A DNA stretch of 64,000 nucleotides from Paramecium octaurelia (taxonomy: Eukaryota > Ciliophora > Oligohymenophorea > Peniculida > Parameciidae): assembly GCA_905182995.1 (NCBI GenBank), contig CAJJDP010000017.1:154268-218267 (forward strand). The letters are read 5' to 3'. Below the pieces are notes generated by a model. That model saw only the letters and a program-made list of their open reading frames with translations. It was not told where the DNA came from and did not search any database. A program made the position numbers and the translations under genes. Every line of letters begins with the position of its first letter. Position 1 is the first letter of the stretch. This document shows, in pieces, positions 49,995 through 62,756 of the stretch.

Positions 49995-51999
49995 GCAATC
50001 AACTTTCAATACATGATTAAGAATCATTGTTGGATCATGATAATTTTGAAATTCCTCATTAGAATTGGAAGTTTTTGAGTGAAACATCACTATAAAGCGC
50101 ATATTCAATAATTGATGAAGGAAATTAGATAGAAGTTTACTGTAATACAAAAGGGTGCTTTTAATATATTACATTAGAGACTAAGTAATATTTTTTGGAA
50201 GATATTAACATTTAAATAAAGATGGCTTATGGTAAACTTAATATTGTTTGAAATAATAACAAGAGTTTTTACCGATGTATAAGATTTTCTACCTAAAATA
50301 GAGGAGGTGGATTATATAAAAATAGTGTTAAAATTGATAAATGGGTTGAACTACATAAAAGTTTTGAAAGAGTAATCCAAATAGTTTTAATTCGATTAGG
50401 ATTAATTTATTATATTTTCAGGCTTTTATGAAAATGGTATAAGGATTGGTTTTTGGAAAATTTTGGTTCTTGAAAATCAAGTATAGCAAATGTAAGCATT
50501 TAATTTTTTATCAATTTAACAGCGGAGGAGGTTATTTTGACCATTAAAACGGGTTGAAAAATGGAATGTGGACTGAATTGCATGTCAATTATGATAAGTA
50601 AATTTTCAGAAGTATATAGGGAATGTCAGGTTATTACTACTGGAGAATATAAGGACGGTATTAAGTAGGGATATTGGAAAATTAAATAAAAAACAAAATT
50701 TTATAATAAATTTTATGTTATGTAAATGTAAATATTAATTAATTAGAGGAGGAGGAAATTTTAATAATCAAGGTTAAAAATAAGGGAAGTGGATTGATTT
50801 ACATTAGGAATTCGATAGGTTTTTTTTTTTTTAATTTTAGTCTATGTTAAGTAACGTATTAAGGAGATTATGTTAATGGTATTAAATTTGGTCTCTGGGA
50901 GGCTTATAATAAAAATTAGATAATGTATTTGAAACTATTATTTCAAAGAGCTTAAGGAGTTTATGGATAAGTTGGAGAGAAAATTGGAAAGTGGACAGAA
51001 TTAATTGATAATTATTACGAGTAAATTTATTTTAAATAATTCAGACTAAATTAAGTTTTTTAAATAGGAATTTATGAAAAAGGAAAAAAATCTAAACAAT
51101 GGAAAATCGTAATGTAGGAAAATTATAGCAAAAACATCATAAACATGTAATTCAAATGTATTTTAACAAAAATAGTGGGGGAGGAACATATGATATAGAT
51201 GGTGAGAAAATTGGATTTTGGGTCGAGCCTCATTTAAATTTTTATGAGTAATCATGATGTTTATATCCACAGAGATTGTTAAATTATAATGACAGGTGAT
51301 TATTATCTTGGTCAAAGAATAGGAAACTGGGAAATTTATTTGAGAAGATACAAATAAGAATAATATAAATCCATGTATCCCTATAATAAAACTATGTTTT
51401 TAGAGGAGAATAAAATTACAATTAGTCAGGTGTTAAAATTGGAAGGTGGGATGAATTAGAAGGATACTATGACTTGTATCAATGCAAAAATTATTTTAGA
51501 AATCACTAGCTAATTAACTCTGGTATTTATGAAAATGGGAAAAAACATGGGAGATGGGACATAAAATATCGAAAGTGCCAAGAAGAATTTGCAATTATGT
51601 ATTAGTTTTCATTAATTAGTGGGGGGGGTTGTTTTGAATATAATGAAAAAATTGGAATGTGGTTGGAACCTATAGAATATTTTAATTAGTAAATTTTATT
51701 TATTTATTTAGAAATAAATTAATATTATTTGAAGGATGCTATTAAAAAAATAAAATGTATGGTTGGTGGAATATGTATCGAAAAAAAAGTTATGGAAATG
51801 AATTAATGTAAATAATATAACTGCTATTTTAATAAAAATCAGAGGAGGAGGATATTATGAAGATTAGTACGGAACAAAAAATGGGGTGTGGAATGAAATT
51901 GAAGAAATTTCAGAATTCCCAAAAGAACTTTCGGTTATCTTCAGGTAATATTTAAATGGCATGAAATTATATCCAATTACAAAATAGTTTATAATTTGA
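49995..51999 (+). CDS. Repeat protein with GGG..G.K.G.W units (MORN-like), many tiny introns
   Basis: A frame broken by at least 13 introns of 22-36 nt encodes tandem units. Each has GGGxYxxxGxKxGxWxEL, a Tyr-rich link, then QVxxxGxYxxGxKxGxWxI. Examples: IGGGYFDHQNGLKNGMWTEL, CQVITTGEYKDGIKQGYWKI, SGIYENGKKHGRWDI. Clear introns include 50277-50301, 50372-50399 and 50819-50840. Nearly every unit has one intron just before GGG (exon ending in AT) and another before the QV block. The short G-x-Y-x-x-G-x-x-x-G-x-W periodicity resembles MORN-type beta-hairpins; ciliates have many such proteins, but I know no function. The last frame ends at TGA 51997-51999. The start is uncertain: the first exon is open from about 49950 (..DHDNFEIPHQNWKFL) without an obvious ATG. 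Confidence 0.75.
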
Positions 52000-52231
52000 T
52001 TACAAAATTAAACCTAATTTAAAATATGATATACAATTTAAATATATGATAAAATATAAGAAGTTAATGCTATTTTTAACAATAGTTTATTATGGTTAAT
52101 GTAATAAGAACATTCAAATCTTATAGATTAATCACTAAATATTTAATTAATTTATTAAATCAATACTAAACGTATCAACAACAACCATCTGTAACATACT
52201 GAGTTTTACACAAATCTTTAAGAATGAATTA

Positions 52232-53464
52232 CGATTAAATTCCAATTTTCTTAAAAATTCTTTTGTTATTATTATAATTACAAATTAGAGATAAATTTTC
52301 TATAAAAATAACTATGAATAATTAAAAACAATCAATGCTATAGAATGATAAATGCCTTAAAGGTTTTGATTAGAATATAAAGTCCTATAATTTGCATAAT
52401 TAATACCCTGTACACAAAAATTTATGGTGCAAGACTTTTGCATTTATTAAGGATGACTCAATTTTAGTAATTGGTTTTAATAATATGATAAAAGAATATC
52501 AGATAAAGAATGGAAATATGAAATAGTTTTAAGTTTTACTAGGGCATAGGTTTGATGTTAATTGTTTAAAATGGGCAAATTTTTAGAATTAGCTTATCTC
52601 AGGAGGGCATGATGGGAAAATTTTTTGTTGGCCAAAAAATCTTTCGAGCAATTCAAAATTTATCGCAAAATGTAATTTTCATTCACTTTCCATTACTCAC
52701 TTTCTAATGAATTCGAAAGAGGATCTCTTGATAACAGCCAGCATGGACTAAACAATTAAATTTTCAGAAAAAAATAAATAGAATTAGATTTGGGAATGTT
52801 CCTAAGTTATAACAGAGTATAGAGATACTATATTTAGTTTAAGCTTAAGTTAAAATGAGAATAAATTAATCTCTTGTGGATATGATAATTTAATTTTAGT
52901 TTTACAAAAAGATTAATAGTTTAATAGAAACAATTGGATTGTTAAATAAAGGATTATTTTGGACCTTCATGGATATAGATTAAGTTTCATAAAGGATGAT
53001 TTATTTTTATTTTAACCTTATAATAAGGAAGAAATATGGATTTATGAAATTTCAAATGATCTATTTATAAAGGCAAAAACTATTCATTCAAAAAGTGACT
53101 GTTTAGATTTTGGAACCTTATTTCCTCACCAATACATTTAATCTAAAAACATCATCTTAGCTAAAAATGGTAACTACATTCATTTGATTAAATTTGATAT
53201 TCAAGATAATTTAGAGGTCTTTTAATCAATAAATTTTGGAGATTAATGTATTTATGGGTAATTAAGCAATGATGGGTAGTGTTTGATAACTTGGGACAAT
53301 AAGTCCAACTTGATTTAATTTAGGGTATGTGAGAAAAAATGAATAATTGTTTTATAATGTTGTTAATCATTGAGTTAAAATTATAAAATTTAAATTTAGA
53401 GCATTATTCTGAAAAGTGAAAATGAAAAGGTATTATAATATACACTTTTGGATCTAATCATTAT
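52232..53464 (+). repeat. 1233-bp direct repeat left of a single N (partner 53466-54698)
   Basis: The stretch from cgattaaattccaatttt to ggatctaatcattat is repeated after the single N at 53465, apparently base for base, including the whole WD40 gene. Two contigs overlapping by 1233 bases and joined without merging explain this best. Confidence 0.9.
52314..53342 (+). CDS. WD40-repeat protein
   Basis: ATG 52314-52316 to TGA 53340-53342, 342 residues, intron-free. It reads as a beta-propeller: blades with HRFDVNCLKW, LISGGHDGKIFCW, ITHFLMNSKEDLLITASMD, QTIKFSE, DTIFSLSLSQNENKLISCG, and a late blade with LSNDGQCLITWD. GH and WD dipeptides are degenerate. Such divergent WD40 proteins form large families in Paramecium and act as scaffolds; no partner is evident. 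An earlier ATG or an upstream exon is possible, since the sequence from about 52220 is also open in another frame. The duplicate at 53548-54576 is identical. Confidence 0.82.
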
Positions 53465-53547
53465 NCGATTAAATTCCAATTTTCTTAAAAATTCTTTTGT
53501 TATTATTATAATTACAAATTAGAGATAAATTTTCTATAAAAATAACT

Positions 53548-54576
53548 ATGAATAATTAAAAACAATCAATGCTATAGAATGATAAATGCCTTAAAGGTTT
53601 TGATTAGAATATAAAGTCCTATAATTTGCATAATTAATACCCTGTACACAAAAATTTATGGTGCAAGACTTTTGCATTTATTAAGGATGACTCAATTTTA
53701 GTAATTGGTTTTAATAATATGATAAAAGAATATCAGATAAAGAATGGAAATATGAAATAGTTTTAAGTTTTACTAGGGCATAGGTTTGATGTTAATTGTT
53801 TAAAATGGGCAAATTTTTAGAATTAGCTTATCTCAGGAGGGCATGATGGGAAAATTTTTTGTTGGCCAAAAAATCTTTCGAGCAATTCAAAATTTATCGC
53901 AAAATGTAATTTTCATTCACTTTCCATTACTCACTTTCTAATGAATTCGAAAGAGGATCTCTTGATAACAGCCAGCATGGACTAAACAATTAAATTTTCA
54001 GAAAAAAATAAATAGAATTAGATTTGGGAATGTTCCTAAGTTATAACAGAGTATAGAGATACTATATTTAGTTTAAGCTTAAGTTAAAATGAGAATAAAT
54101 TAATCTCTTGTGGATATGATAATTTAATTTTAGTTTTACAAAAAGATTAATAGTTTAATAGAAACAATTGGATTGTTAAATAAAGGATTATTTTGGACCT
54201 TCATGGATATAGATTAAGTTTCATAAAGGATGATTTATTTTTATTTTAACCTTATAATAAGGAAGAAATATGGATTTATGAAATTTCAAATGATCTATTT
54301 ATAAAGGCAAAAACTATTCATTCAAAAAGTGACTGTTTAGATTTTGGAACCTTATTTCCTCACCAATACATTTAATCTAAAAACATCATCTTAGCTAAAA
54401 ATGGTAACTACATTCATTTGATTAAATTTGATATTCAAGATAATTTAGAGGTCTTTTAATCAATAAATTTTGGAGATTAATGTATTTATGGGTAATTAAG
54501 CAATGATGGGTAGTGTTTGATAACTTGGGACAATAAGTCCAACTTGATTTAATTTAGGGTATGTGAGAAAAAATGA
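53548..54576 (+). CDS. Second copy of the WD40 gene (probable assembly duplicate)
   Basis: It matches 52314-53342 throughout as far as I compared, offset by 1234 bases across the single N at 53465. Perfect identity of coding and AT-rich non-coding sequence makes a recent biological duplication less likely than an unmerged contig overlap. If real, it is a tandem WD40 paralogue. Confidence 0.5.
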
Positions 54577-54698
54577 ATAATTGTTTTATAATGTTGTTAA
54601 TCATTGAGTTAAAATTATAAAATTTAAATTTAGAGCATTATTCTGAAAAGTGAAAATGAAAAGGTATTATAATATACACTTTTGGATCTAATCATTAT

Positions 54699-56022
54699 AC
54701 CTAATTTAGTGACTGGATTAAATCTGGCAATCTAATATTGTTATTTTCTAAGTTCATTTGAAGTTTAATAAAAATATTTATAATTAGCATACATTTTCTT
54801 TATTCATATTTATATTCTTCATTCAAACAAAAGTAATTCGTTTATAAATTTATCAAAAATATATATATTAATTTTAACCCATATTAACTTAGCGAAATTA
54901 ATTTGATTTTTATCATTTATTTTAATTTTTATAAAAAAACCTGATTGAACAAATAGTATCAATATCAATTTTTGCTTTGCTTTAGAGTATTTTTATTCAA
55001 TTATTCCATTTAAAATCAAATTACCATCAGAAAAACCAATATTACTGATTTAAAAAGGATTATAGTTTATAAAATATCAAATATTTTTTATTGTTTTTTT
55101 GAAGTGGTTTGATAAATAGTTGGAAAATGAGAGATCAATTAGGTTCTTATAAATTCAAAATATTGTTATTGTGCAATGAACCTTCTAATATTTTATTTTC
55201 ACATGTATACTTTAACAATCTTTTTGGTGTGAATTTCTGGTAGATTGCAAAATTTTTTTCTTTTTAAATCAGCCAATTAAGATTGATATTAGTTTTTTAA
55301 TTTTAAGATATTCACTATTTAATATAATATCCATAAATTCATAAAACAATGTGATTTAAGCATTGACTCATTTTTTACCCTTTTAGATTCAATAAATTAG
55401 ATTTTTTTTTTTTTAATTTCTAAGGTTTCATTGGTTTAAGGCTTGAAGAAATTACATTAGGGATGTTTGGAGTTATGTACTAAATAAATACAAAAAATAC
55501 ATCTATTATTAGCGTGCGCTTTTACCTTTCAAATTCAGTAAAAGTCTCCTAATTTAATCAGAAGATCTTCACGTTATCTTAATACATTATCATACAACTC
55601 CACATAAAAAGTTGTAAAAGTTCATCTTAAAATGGAGTTTTTAGAAAACTTAAAATCTGAAAATATTATTTGCTGAAGTGCTATAATATAATTCATCATT
55701 CTATAAATCAAAATTGGAAAATAATAAGGTGTTAATGTTACTCAAAATAAATTGAATTCAAATGAAACAATGTGATTTAAATATACAGAATTGCAAGCCT
55801 AGCAAAACGATAATTCACAAATTTAGAGACTGGCAGGATGGCAAAAAAACATAAAATATGAATAAAATTTTTTTAATAAATTATTTTTAATTAAAAATAC
55901 AAATCCCTTCAAGTTATTTATTCATTCTTTAATAGATATATATGTTTTATATAAAAGAATGAAATTCCTCAATAAGTACCACATCATAAAACAATGAATG
56001 GAAGAGAATTCAAATTTGAAAA
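54699..56022. other. Intergenic, no gene seen
   Basis: AT-rich DNA downstream of the WD40 gene and of the TPR gene (convergent). No coding motifs, RNA genes or repeats recognised. Confidence 0.45.
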
Positions 56023-57535
56023 TCAAATTTTAGAAAGCGAAATATTATTTTTTTCAAAACAATTTTAAATTTTTATGATAAGAATTTAACAATTTTATTT
56101 ATCATCTTTTTGAAATATACTTAGAAATTTTTTTACATCCTTCCTTTTATTTTGATTTTCTTGATCTAATTTATGGCTTTTAAGTTAGCTTCTAATGTTC
56201 TAAAACATAATCTATTTTTTAATTTAAAAATGTACCTATATGATTTTGGTATTCCTCATTATAAGGCTTTAAACTTAAAGCTTTCTTAAAAAAATCTAAT
56301 GATTTATTAAATCCGTTTAGATGTTGTAATACAACCCCTAAATTTGTGAATTTTATTTATACCAATTTCGAAATAGGCCTCATCGTTAGAAGGATTTTAC
56401 TAAACAACGTTTTCAAAACATTTTAATGATTCCTCATACTGATTTATGCGATATAACGATTTACCTAACATTTAAAATAAATTCATAACCTTTTCCAAAA
56501 ATTAACTTCTCTAATAAATCTTATCCTGGATTCAAAGCGATTGCTTTTTTGTAACATGCAATTGACTTTTCATAACTTCTCAAACAAAATAAGTTATTTC
56601 CTGGAGTATTATTAGAAGTTACCTTTTTTCAGGTAAAATAATGGACTATCAGGATTAATTTCAAGTGCTCTCTCCAGATGTTGATTTGCCTAATCATAGA
56701 TTTCAGCTTTATTTAAAGCACATCCTATGTATTTAATATTGATGTACCCAAATGATAATGAGCTTCAGAACTTTTTGGGTTGATATTGATTGCTTTTTAA
56801 AATGAATTGATTGCCTCATTATTATTACCAATTTCTGATAATGCAATGCCTACTATATTTATTTTCAAAAACCTTTTAAAGTATATGCTGAATCTTATAT
56901 CGGGTCAATATCAATTGCTTTTTACGCACATGAAAGAGCTTAGTCAAAATCCAATAAATAAAATAATGCATTTCCTAAAGTAGAGATTGTCTATACCTTT
57001 TTCAATATAGGCTTAAAAATTATGACAATTAATTTTAATCAATTTATCGAATTATTATATTGCTTCTTGAAATTGATTTTAATCCCTAAATAATTTAGTT
57101 TAATTTTATACATGAAGTCAAGCCCCTTTTTTAATATTTTAGCTGATAATTTTGCTTTCTCTTTTAAACTTTTCCCTTAGTAATTTATCTTTTCTAAAAT
57201 CTCACCTAATATATTATAAATTAATAACTTTTTAATTAAAGTGAATCCTCATCTTAAGGGTCAATTGCTAAGGCTATATTAATATTGACTAAAGCTTTCT
57301 CTAAAAAATTTAATTTTTCTAGTGAAACACCTGATTATGTTATGAATTCAATACTTTTTAAATAATAAGCATAACTCTAATTTGGATCTATGGATATTGC
57401 TATATTGAAATGTCCTATTGCACCTTTATGGTCATCGTATTCTTGTATTTCCAATCCTATTTTAATTATACATTTGCTAACCAAAGTCACAAATATTATC
57501 ATAACCATCACCTGAGTCCAGAAAGGATACTTCAT
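56023..57535 (-). CDS. Tetratricopeptide-repeat (TPR) protein, intron-rich
   Basis: The spliced minus strand gives a chain of TPR helices: GAIGHFNIAISIDPNQSYAY, QEAIQQFDKLIKINCHNFQA, FDQALSCAQKAIDIDPIQDS, NEAINSFQKAININPKSSEA, QHLERALEINPDSPLF, EKSIACYKKAIALNPGQD, YEESLKCFENVVQQNPSNDE and NKSLDFFKKALSLKPYNEE. About ten introns of 20-26 nt separate them; many interrupt just after KG or G codons, at the same place in successive repeats. The clearest downstream intron is 56212-56235. The frame ends in a Lys-rich tail at TGA 56023-56025. I used the in-frame ATG at 57533-57535, but an upstream exon with another frame (acidic, SEIENYEVSFLDSGDG) is possible. TPRs are protein-protein scaffolds; partner unknown. 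Appears intact. Confidence 0.82.
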
Positions 57536-58784
57536 AGTTTTCTATTTCACTTTAATCCTCTTCACTCTTACACTCTAATATCAGAATTATTTAAAATTAC
57601 GGTTATTGTCTCCTAATGGTTAAGATGCCTTTTGTATTTGTTATTTCTTGATATTTTAAGTTTTCTTTTTCTTATTTATTTTCTTGCCTTTTTTAACCTA
57701 TCTCATTGATCTTATGAATATAAATAAAGACAGATTTCCATAAAAGTATTTAATTATTCCATAATTTATGTTTAATTTCTGACAATAAGACAATACGAAA
57801 ATATGATTACTTATGATCATAGTATATGACTCAGAATTTGTAATCTGAAATTAAAGCTACAATAGTTAAGAGAAACATTTATAGTATTGATAAATAAAGG
57901 TGAATGAATCGAATATTATTATTATAATTATGTGGTCAAAAAAATACTTGCATATAGAAAGTTTAAACTTAAACATTAATTTTGAGAAGTTTTAAAAATA
58001 TCTGCAATTTTATTATGTTAACTAATCCCTTTAAATCTTAGAATAAGCTATGATTCACCATGAAAAATTATTATTTGTTAGAAATCAAACTTGATTAATA
58101 AGGATAAAAATCACAAAGTTTTATTATAATTTGCACATTAAATCAAAAGAAAATATCGTTGTTTAACATTTCATTGTAAATCCTTAAAGATATAATAGAA
58201 ATGGGCCTGTGATTGAAAATAACAAATCTATCGTAAACTCAATAGGATAGTACATTTTTAAATATTCTATTGGATAACTGAGTTTCTTCTCTTGAGTGGA
58301 AGAAAATTATGGCCCTATTTTTAATACATAAAATTTATAAGATCAATTTTCTGACAACTTAATAGTTCTGTTCTATTATGTTATGACATTGGATATAAAA
58401 TTCCAAAAAGTATGCTTTATAATTACATGTCAAGTCCATGAATTTAACAAAAATGATATTACTTCTTAGACCAAATATATTAAAATGACATCTATTTATT
58501 TCCCTCATAAAATAATAAACAATCTTAAGTTATTTATTTCCTTTCTTAATTTATATTTATTAATTTTGGTTTCATAAATTATGTGTTCTGTTTACTTAGA
58601 TTGAGCAATATCAACTTATGCGATTTAAAAGAGTTATGTCAATTTATATCATCTTTTCATCATTGTAAATTATGATTTTCAGTTTCATAACAACAATCTT
58701 GAAACCCATGCCATTCGGAAATGGATCAAGATAATTGAAGTTTAATATAAAATTTTCTCAAAACGAATCATCATATTTAATCAA
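57536..58784. other. Intergenic, no gene seen
   Basis: AT-rich DNA with scattered short frames. No feature can be supported, except that the true 5' exon of the TPR gene may extend to about 57600. Confidence 0.4.
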
Positions 58785-59988
58785 TCATTTTTTCTAAAAA
58801 TGGTTTGACCAAGTAGGTTTATAACATTTGAAATGATACAAAATGAAATTCATTTTGAAAAATTTAAACTAAGAGTTATTTAAAATTAATAAACATAAAA
58901 ATGGATTAAATTTTGGTGAATTTGTTTTACTGTTCAAACCCACACAATGTTATTATATTTTTAAATCTGATTTTTTTTTAATAATCTGAAATAAGACTTG
59001 CATTATAGCATTAAATAATTACACTCCAATATGTTTCTTTGTAACATTAATTTTTAAAAAATGATGTGATATTATAATGACTTTTTTTAATTTCAAAGTA
59101 TTCTATAATAAATAATGACATTAATGAAACAATTTTTTGAAGAGTTTATACTTAAATAAAGTTGAAAATTGTATAGAAACATTTGATAATATAATTATTT
59201 CAATCAATAGAATCTCAGACTGGTTACTCATATTTAGGGAACTTTTAGAATAAGCAATATAAAATACATGAAAGCCAATTAAGCAAGTTTAATCGGAGGT
59301 ATACATTTAGAGTACTCCTCCGTAGTAATTCGGATCTTTTATTTAAACCACTAGCCCTTCTATGATTTTTATCGATTTTATTGGGAAAGGAAGTTATCTA
59401 CTTGCGCTAGTTTGGTTCCCTGAACAAATAATCCATTTTTATCCTTGAAAATTACATTCACTAAAAAAGGTCACACAAGGATCCAACAACTGTATAATCA
59501 CATTTCGTATACCCCATGATTCTATTATGTTAGAAATAGATACCATCATATATAGGGTCATTCAAATTACTTTATAATGATAGTAGGAAGCTTTCCTTTC
59601 CTAAAGGCAATTAAAATTCATAAGATATCTATTCAACCACATCCAACCAAGAATTGAAGCAAAGATTGCTTCCTTGAGATAAAATAACACGATTTGTTAC
59701 AACATATGTGTTATCTAAAGCGATCAATAAATATTCTCCTGCATCCCAAGAATCAAATCTACCAAGTGTGAATGAAAATTTGATTATCCTTCCTTCATTA
59801 TTATTAGTAAATAATTTGGAAATTTTTGTGCTCTGACCAAATCGACCAATATATAATTTATCCCCGCACCACTCTACTTAATAGATCCAATTGTTATTGT
59901 AACAACTAACATCATCAGGTTAGATACAACTTTTGTAAATCAATATTGGGTGTAAAAACAAAATTTTAAGCAAAGAAATTTTTGCCAT
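58785..59988 (-). CDS. Secreted or cell-surface protein of a ciliate Cys-containing family, 3' end doubtful
   Basis: ATG 59986-59988 starts a signal-peptide-like N-terminus (MAKISLLKILFLHPILIY). There follow CYNNNWIYQVEWCGDKLYIG, a block KFSFTLGRFDSWDAGEYLL, then WGIRNVIIQLLDPCVTFFSE. A 22-nt intron (gtatctatttc..aatag, about 59545-59566) is needed to join YDG to ESWGIRN. The FxxxDSWD...WGI.N order resembles a large family of Paramecium extracellular proteins in which this domain precedes Cys-rich furin-like repeats; I base that on memory of the family's look, not a search. Down to about 59290 the sequence is convincingly coding. The frame stays open to TGA 58785-58787, but that tail is AT-rich and may be decayed or hold unspliced introns. 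Possibly truncated. Confidence 0.6.
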
Positions 59989-60913
59989 TAATATTATGAA
60001 TATATATGTTTCCAATGAAAACTTGAATTTTAGATTTGAATTTACAGTAAATTTTAAAATTTCCTCAAGTTAACACCATAAGTAAAGGACTGCCTTGTTA
60101 AAGAGCCTTAAAATATTTATAAATTAAACATAGAACTTCAATAAAGTCTTCATAATGAATGCATAAATATCTTCATAATTGTTATAATCGTCATCAACTA
60201 TATTTTTCTGTAAAACCATAATCTGATTGATGCAAATCCTACCAAGCTAATACTTTTTCCTGAATATTTTATAATTGATAATTCATTTGATTCTTATTGA
60301 TTAACATTTTTCCTCAATTTTGTCAAATTTTCTGTTATTCTTGATTAAAATTATAACTGTGTTCATTCCATAACCTTAATCAATGTGTGTAACGAATCTT
60401 TATTAACTTTCAACCAGCCTTGAGTTGATCTATTTATAAAAAAATTCAAGATAATTAGCTAAATTTGATTCACTAATTACTAAAAATCTGATATCAAATG
60501 GTATTAGCAGCCGTTTTGTGGTTCATGTTATTTCTTTTAGAAACAGATGAGATCTAGTAATCACTTTAAATCCTATAGCTTAATATATAGATGTATAGAC
60601 TAATTGAGAATGAATTATTGAATGATCTTATTTTATTATTATTTTTTTATTATTATTATTAATAGTAATATTATAATATCTAACGGATATCAATATGATT
60701 CCCGATTTCAATAATTATAGCCAGACTAATTGTATGATCTCACGTTTATTGAAAAATTCAAACAGTAGGGACAATATGATATAGAACATTAGGGAAAAGT
60801 TTAGGAGAGAAATTCGAAACGATTAGTTGAAAAACATATTCTCAATATAAAGAGATTAAAAATGAATGGGATTGGTTTATAACATATATTAAGTTGTTTA
60901 ATTTTCTCCTATA
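59989..60913 (-). other. Mostly non-coding, with a coding-like remnant at about 60030-60400
   Basis: On the minus strand, blocks such as EKVLAWQDLHQSDYGFTEKY and DDDYNNYEDIYAFIMKTLLK look coding but lie in different frames around stop codons. No family recognised; probably a decayed gene. A stretch of simple attatt repeats lies near 60635-60665. Confidence 0.35.
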
Positions 60914-62229
60914 GATTCTATGATTCAATTTGTTTAAAAAGATAAGTTGAATGGAATCAGTTAGTTTGAATACACTTAAAGAATTAGAAGAAAATGAAAA
61001 ATGAATACGAAATTTTGTTGCTATGTTAACTTAAACCTTTTTAAGAATATTAAATATGAAAAAGAAAAATCTTTATTTATGGTAATCAATACAAAAATCG
61101 GCTTAATATGTATTAAATGAATTCACTCATTTAAATTACAAATACCCATTTTTTATAAAGAAATTAATATTTGGATAATTTAAAAAAAAATAGAAATAGT
61201 AAAACGATAGAAAAGCTCAAAACATTAATTAAGATGGGGATAAAAAGGGCAGCCAAAATTTGGCTAATATTGAAGATAGGGAAGAGGAGTAATATATATA
61301 GGAAGATTTAATAGAAGGTAGTAAAAAGCAAATGTGTGTGGTATACTCATAAGTTTTAAAAAATGAGAAAGGTTTAAATAACAAATAACAAAGATGCATT
61401 AAAAAGAGTTTAAAAAAATAAATATGATATGTAATAGATTTGAGGTTTCCTATATGTATTCCATAGTAATTTTGGTTCCTAGACTAAAGTCTTAAGATAT
61501 TTTGTTTATTTAAAATTCCAAATAATTTGTTTTTGATTTAATTGGATTAACATGATTATTTATATTCCCCCCTTCCATCGATACCTACTCCCAGGTACTT
61601 ATAATTCTTTTGAAAAGAAATACCAAATAAATTTTTTTTTAATTCTTAAAGTTCTAATATAGTTAATCCTCTGGTTATTCTAATTATGGCACATTTTGAT
61701 TTATTTATTTGAAGATTTAGATTCTAAGAGGCTTTATTAAGACATTCTAATGTGGTATCAAGATATTTCGCCTTGCATCTAAAAGCTAAATCATCTGCGT
61801 ATAAGTAGTAAATGGTCAATTTTGGTGAAATCACATATTTGTTTCATTTCTTTTATCAAGATGTGTGAGTATATATCAAAAAGAAATGGAGATAAAACAC
61901 TTCCTTATGTACTCCATTTAAAAAAGCTATCTTGAATTTTTACTTTTGATATATTGCCAACTCGTAAGGCTTTGAAGGAAATTTAATTCATCTTCATCTA
62001 GTACTGCCATTTCTTTGAGAAATTTAAATAATTCATCTATTTATGCACAGTTATATGCTGAACGGAAGTCTATAAATATAACGACTCTGTTATCTTTTTT
62101 ATATGTCTGTAATCAGTTTTAATTCTGTGTGTTCCAGCTCCTTGTATAAAACCAAATTATTCTCTTATAATATTTTTTTCAAAGTTTTAGTGTTTTATGG
62201 TTTCAAAGGTAGAGACGCTTAAAATTGAA
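60914..62229 (-). repeat. 1316-bp direct repeat left of a single N (partner 62231-63546)
   Basis: The segment from gattctatgattcaatttg to cgcttaaaattgaa is repeated, apparently identically, after the single N at 62230. As at 53465, an unmerged contig overlap is the simplest explanation. Confidence 0.9.
61440..62229 (-). mobile_element. Non-LTR retrotransposon reverse-transcriptase relic
   Basis: RT motifs in order on the minus strand: IREQFGFIQGAGTHRI, VVIFIDFRSAYN (motif A, catalytic Asp), GSVLSPFLFDIYSHI (motif B), LLLYADDLAFRC (motif C, YADD), INKSKCAII and NYKYLGVGIDG. They span about 230 codons but need frame changes (before motif A, before motif B near AATTCAAGATAGC, and at the poly-A run before NYKYLG), so the element is inactive. 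The spacing and KYLGV block are typical of LINE-like reverse transcriptases. No terminal repeats or poly-A tail boundary could be placed. It uses TAA/TAG as Gln, so it was adapted to this host. Confidence 0.85.
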
Positions 62230-62756
62230 NGATTCTATGATTCAATTTGTTTAAAAAGATAAGTTGAATGGAATCAGTTAGTTTGAATACACTTAAAGAA
62301 TTAGAAGAAAATGAAAAATGAATACGAAATTTTGTTGCTATGTTAACTTAAACCTTTTTAAGAATATTAAATATGAAAAAGAAAAATCTTTATTTATGGT
62401 AATCAATACAAAAATCGGCTTAATATGTATTAAATGAATTCACTCATTTAAATTACAAATACCCATTTTTTATAAAGAAATTAATATTTGGATAATTTAA
62501 AAAAAAATAGAAATAGTAAAACGATAGAAAAGCTCAAAACATTAATTAAGATGGGGATAAAAAGGGCAGCCAAAATTTGGCTAATATTGAAGATAGGGAA
62601 GAGGAGTAATATATATAGGAAGATTTAATAGAAGGTAGTAAAAAGCAAATGTGTGTGGTATACTCATAAGTTTTAAAAAATGAGAAAGGTTTAAATAACA
62701 AATAACAAAGATGCATTAAAAAGAGTTTAAAAAAATAAATATGATATGTAATAGAT

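Noticed and set aside
57410-57616. 68-codon plus-strand ORF
   Set aside because: It is antisense to the 5' part of the TPR gene.
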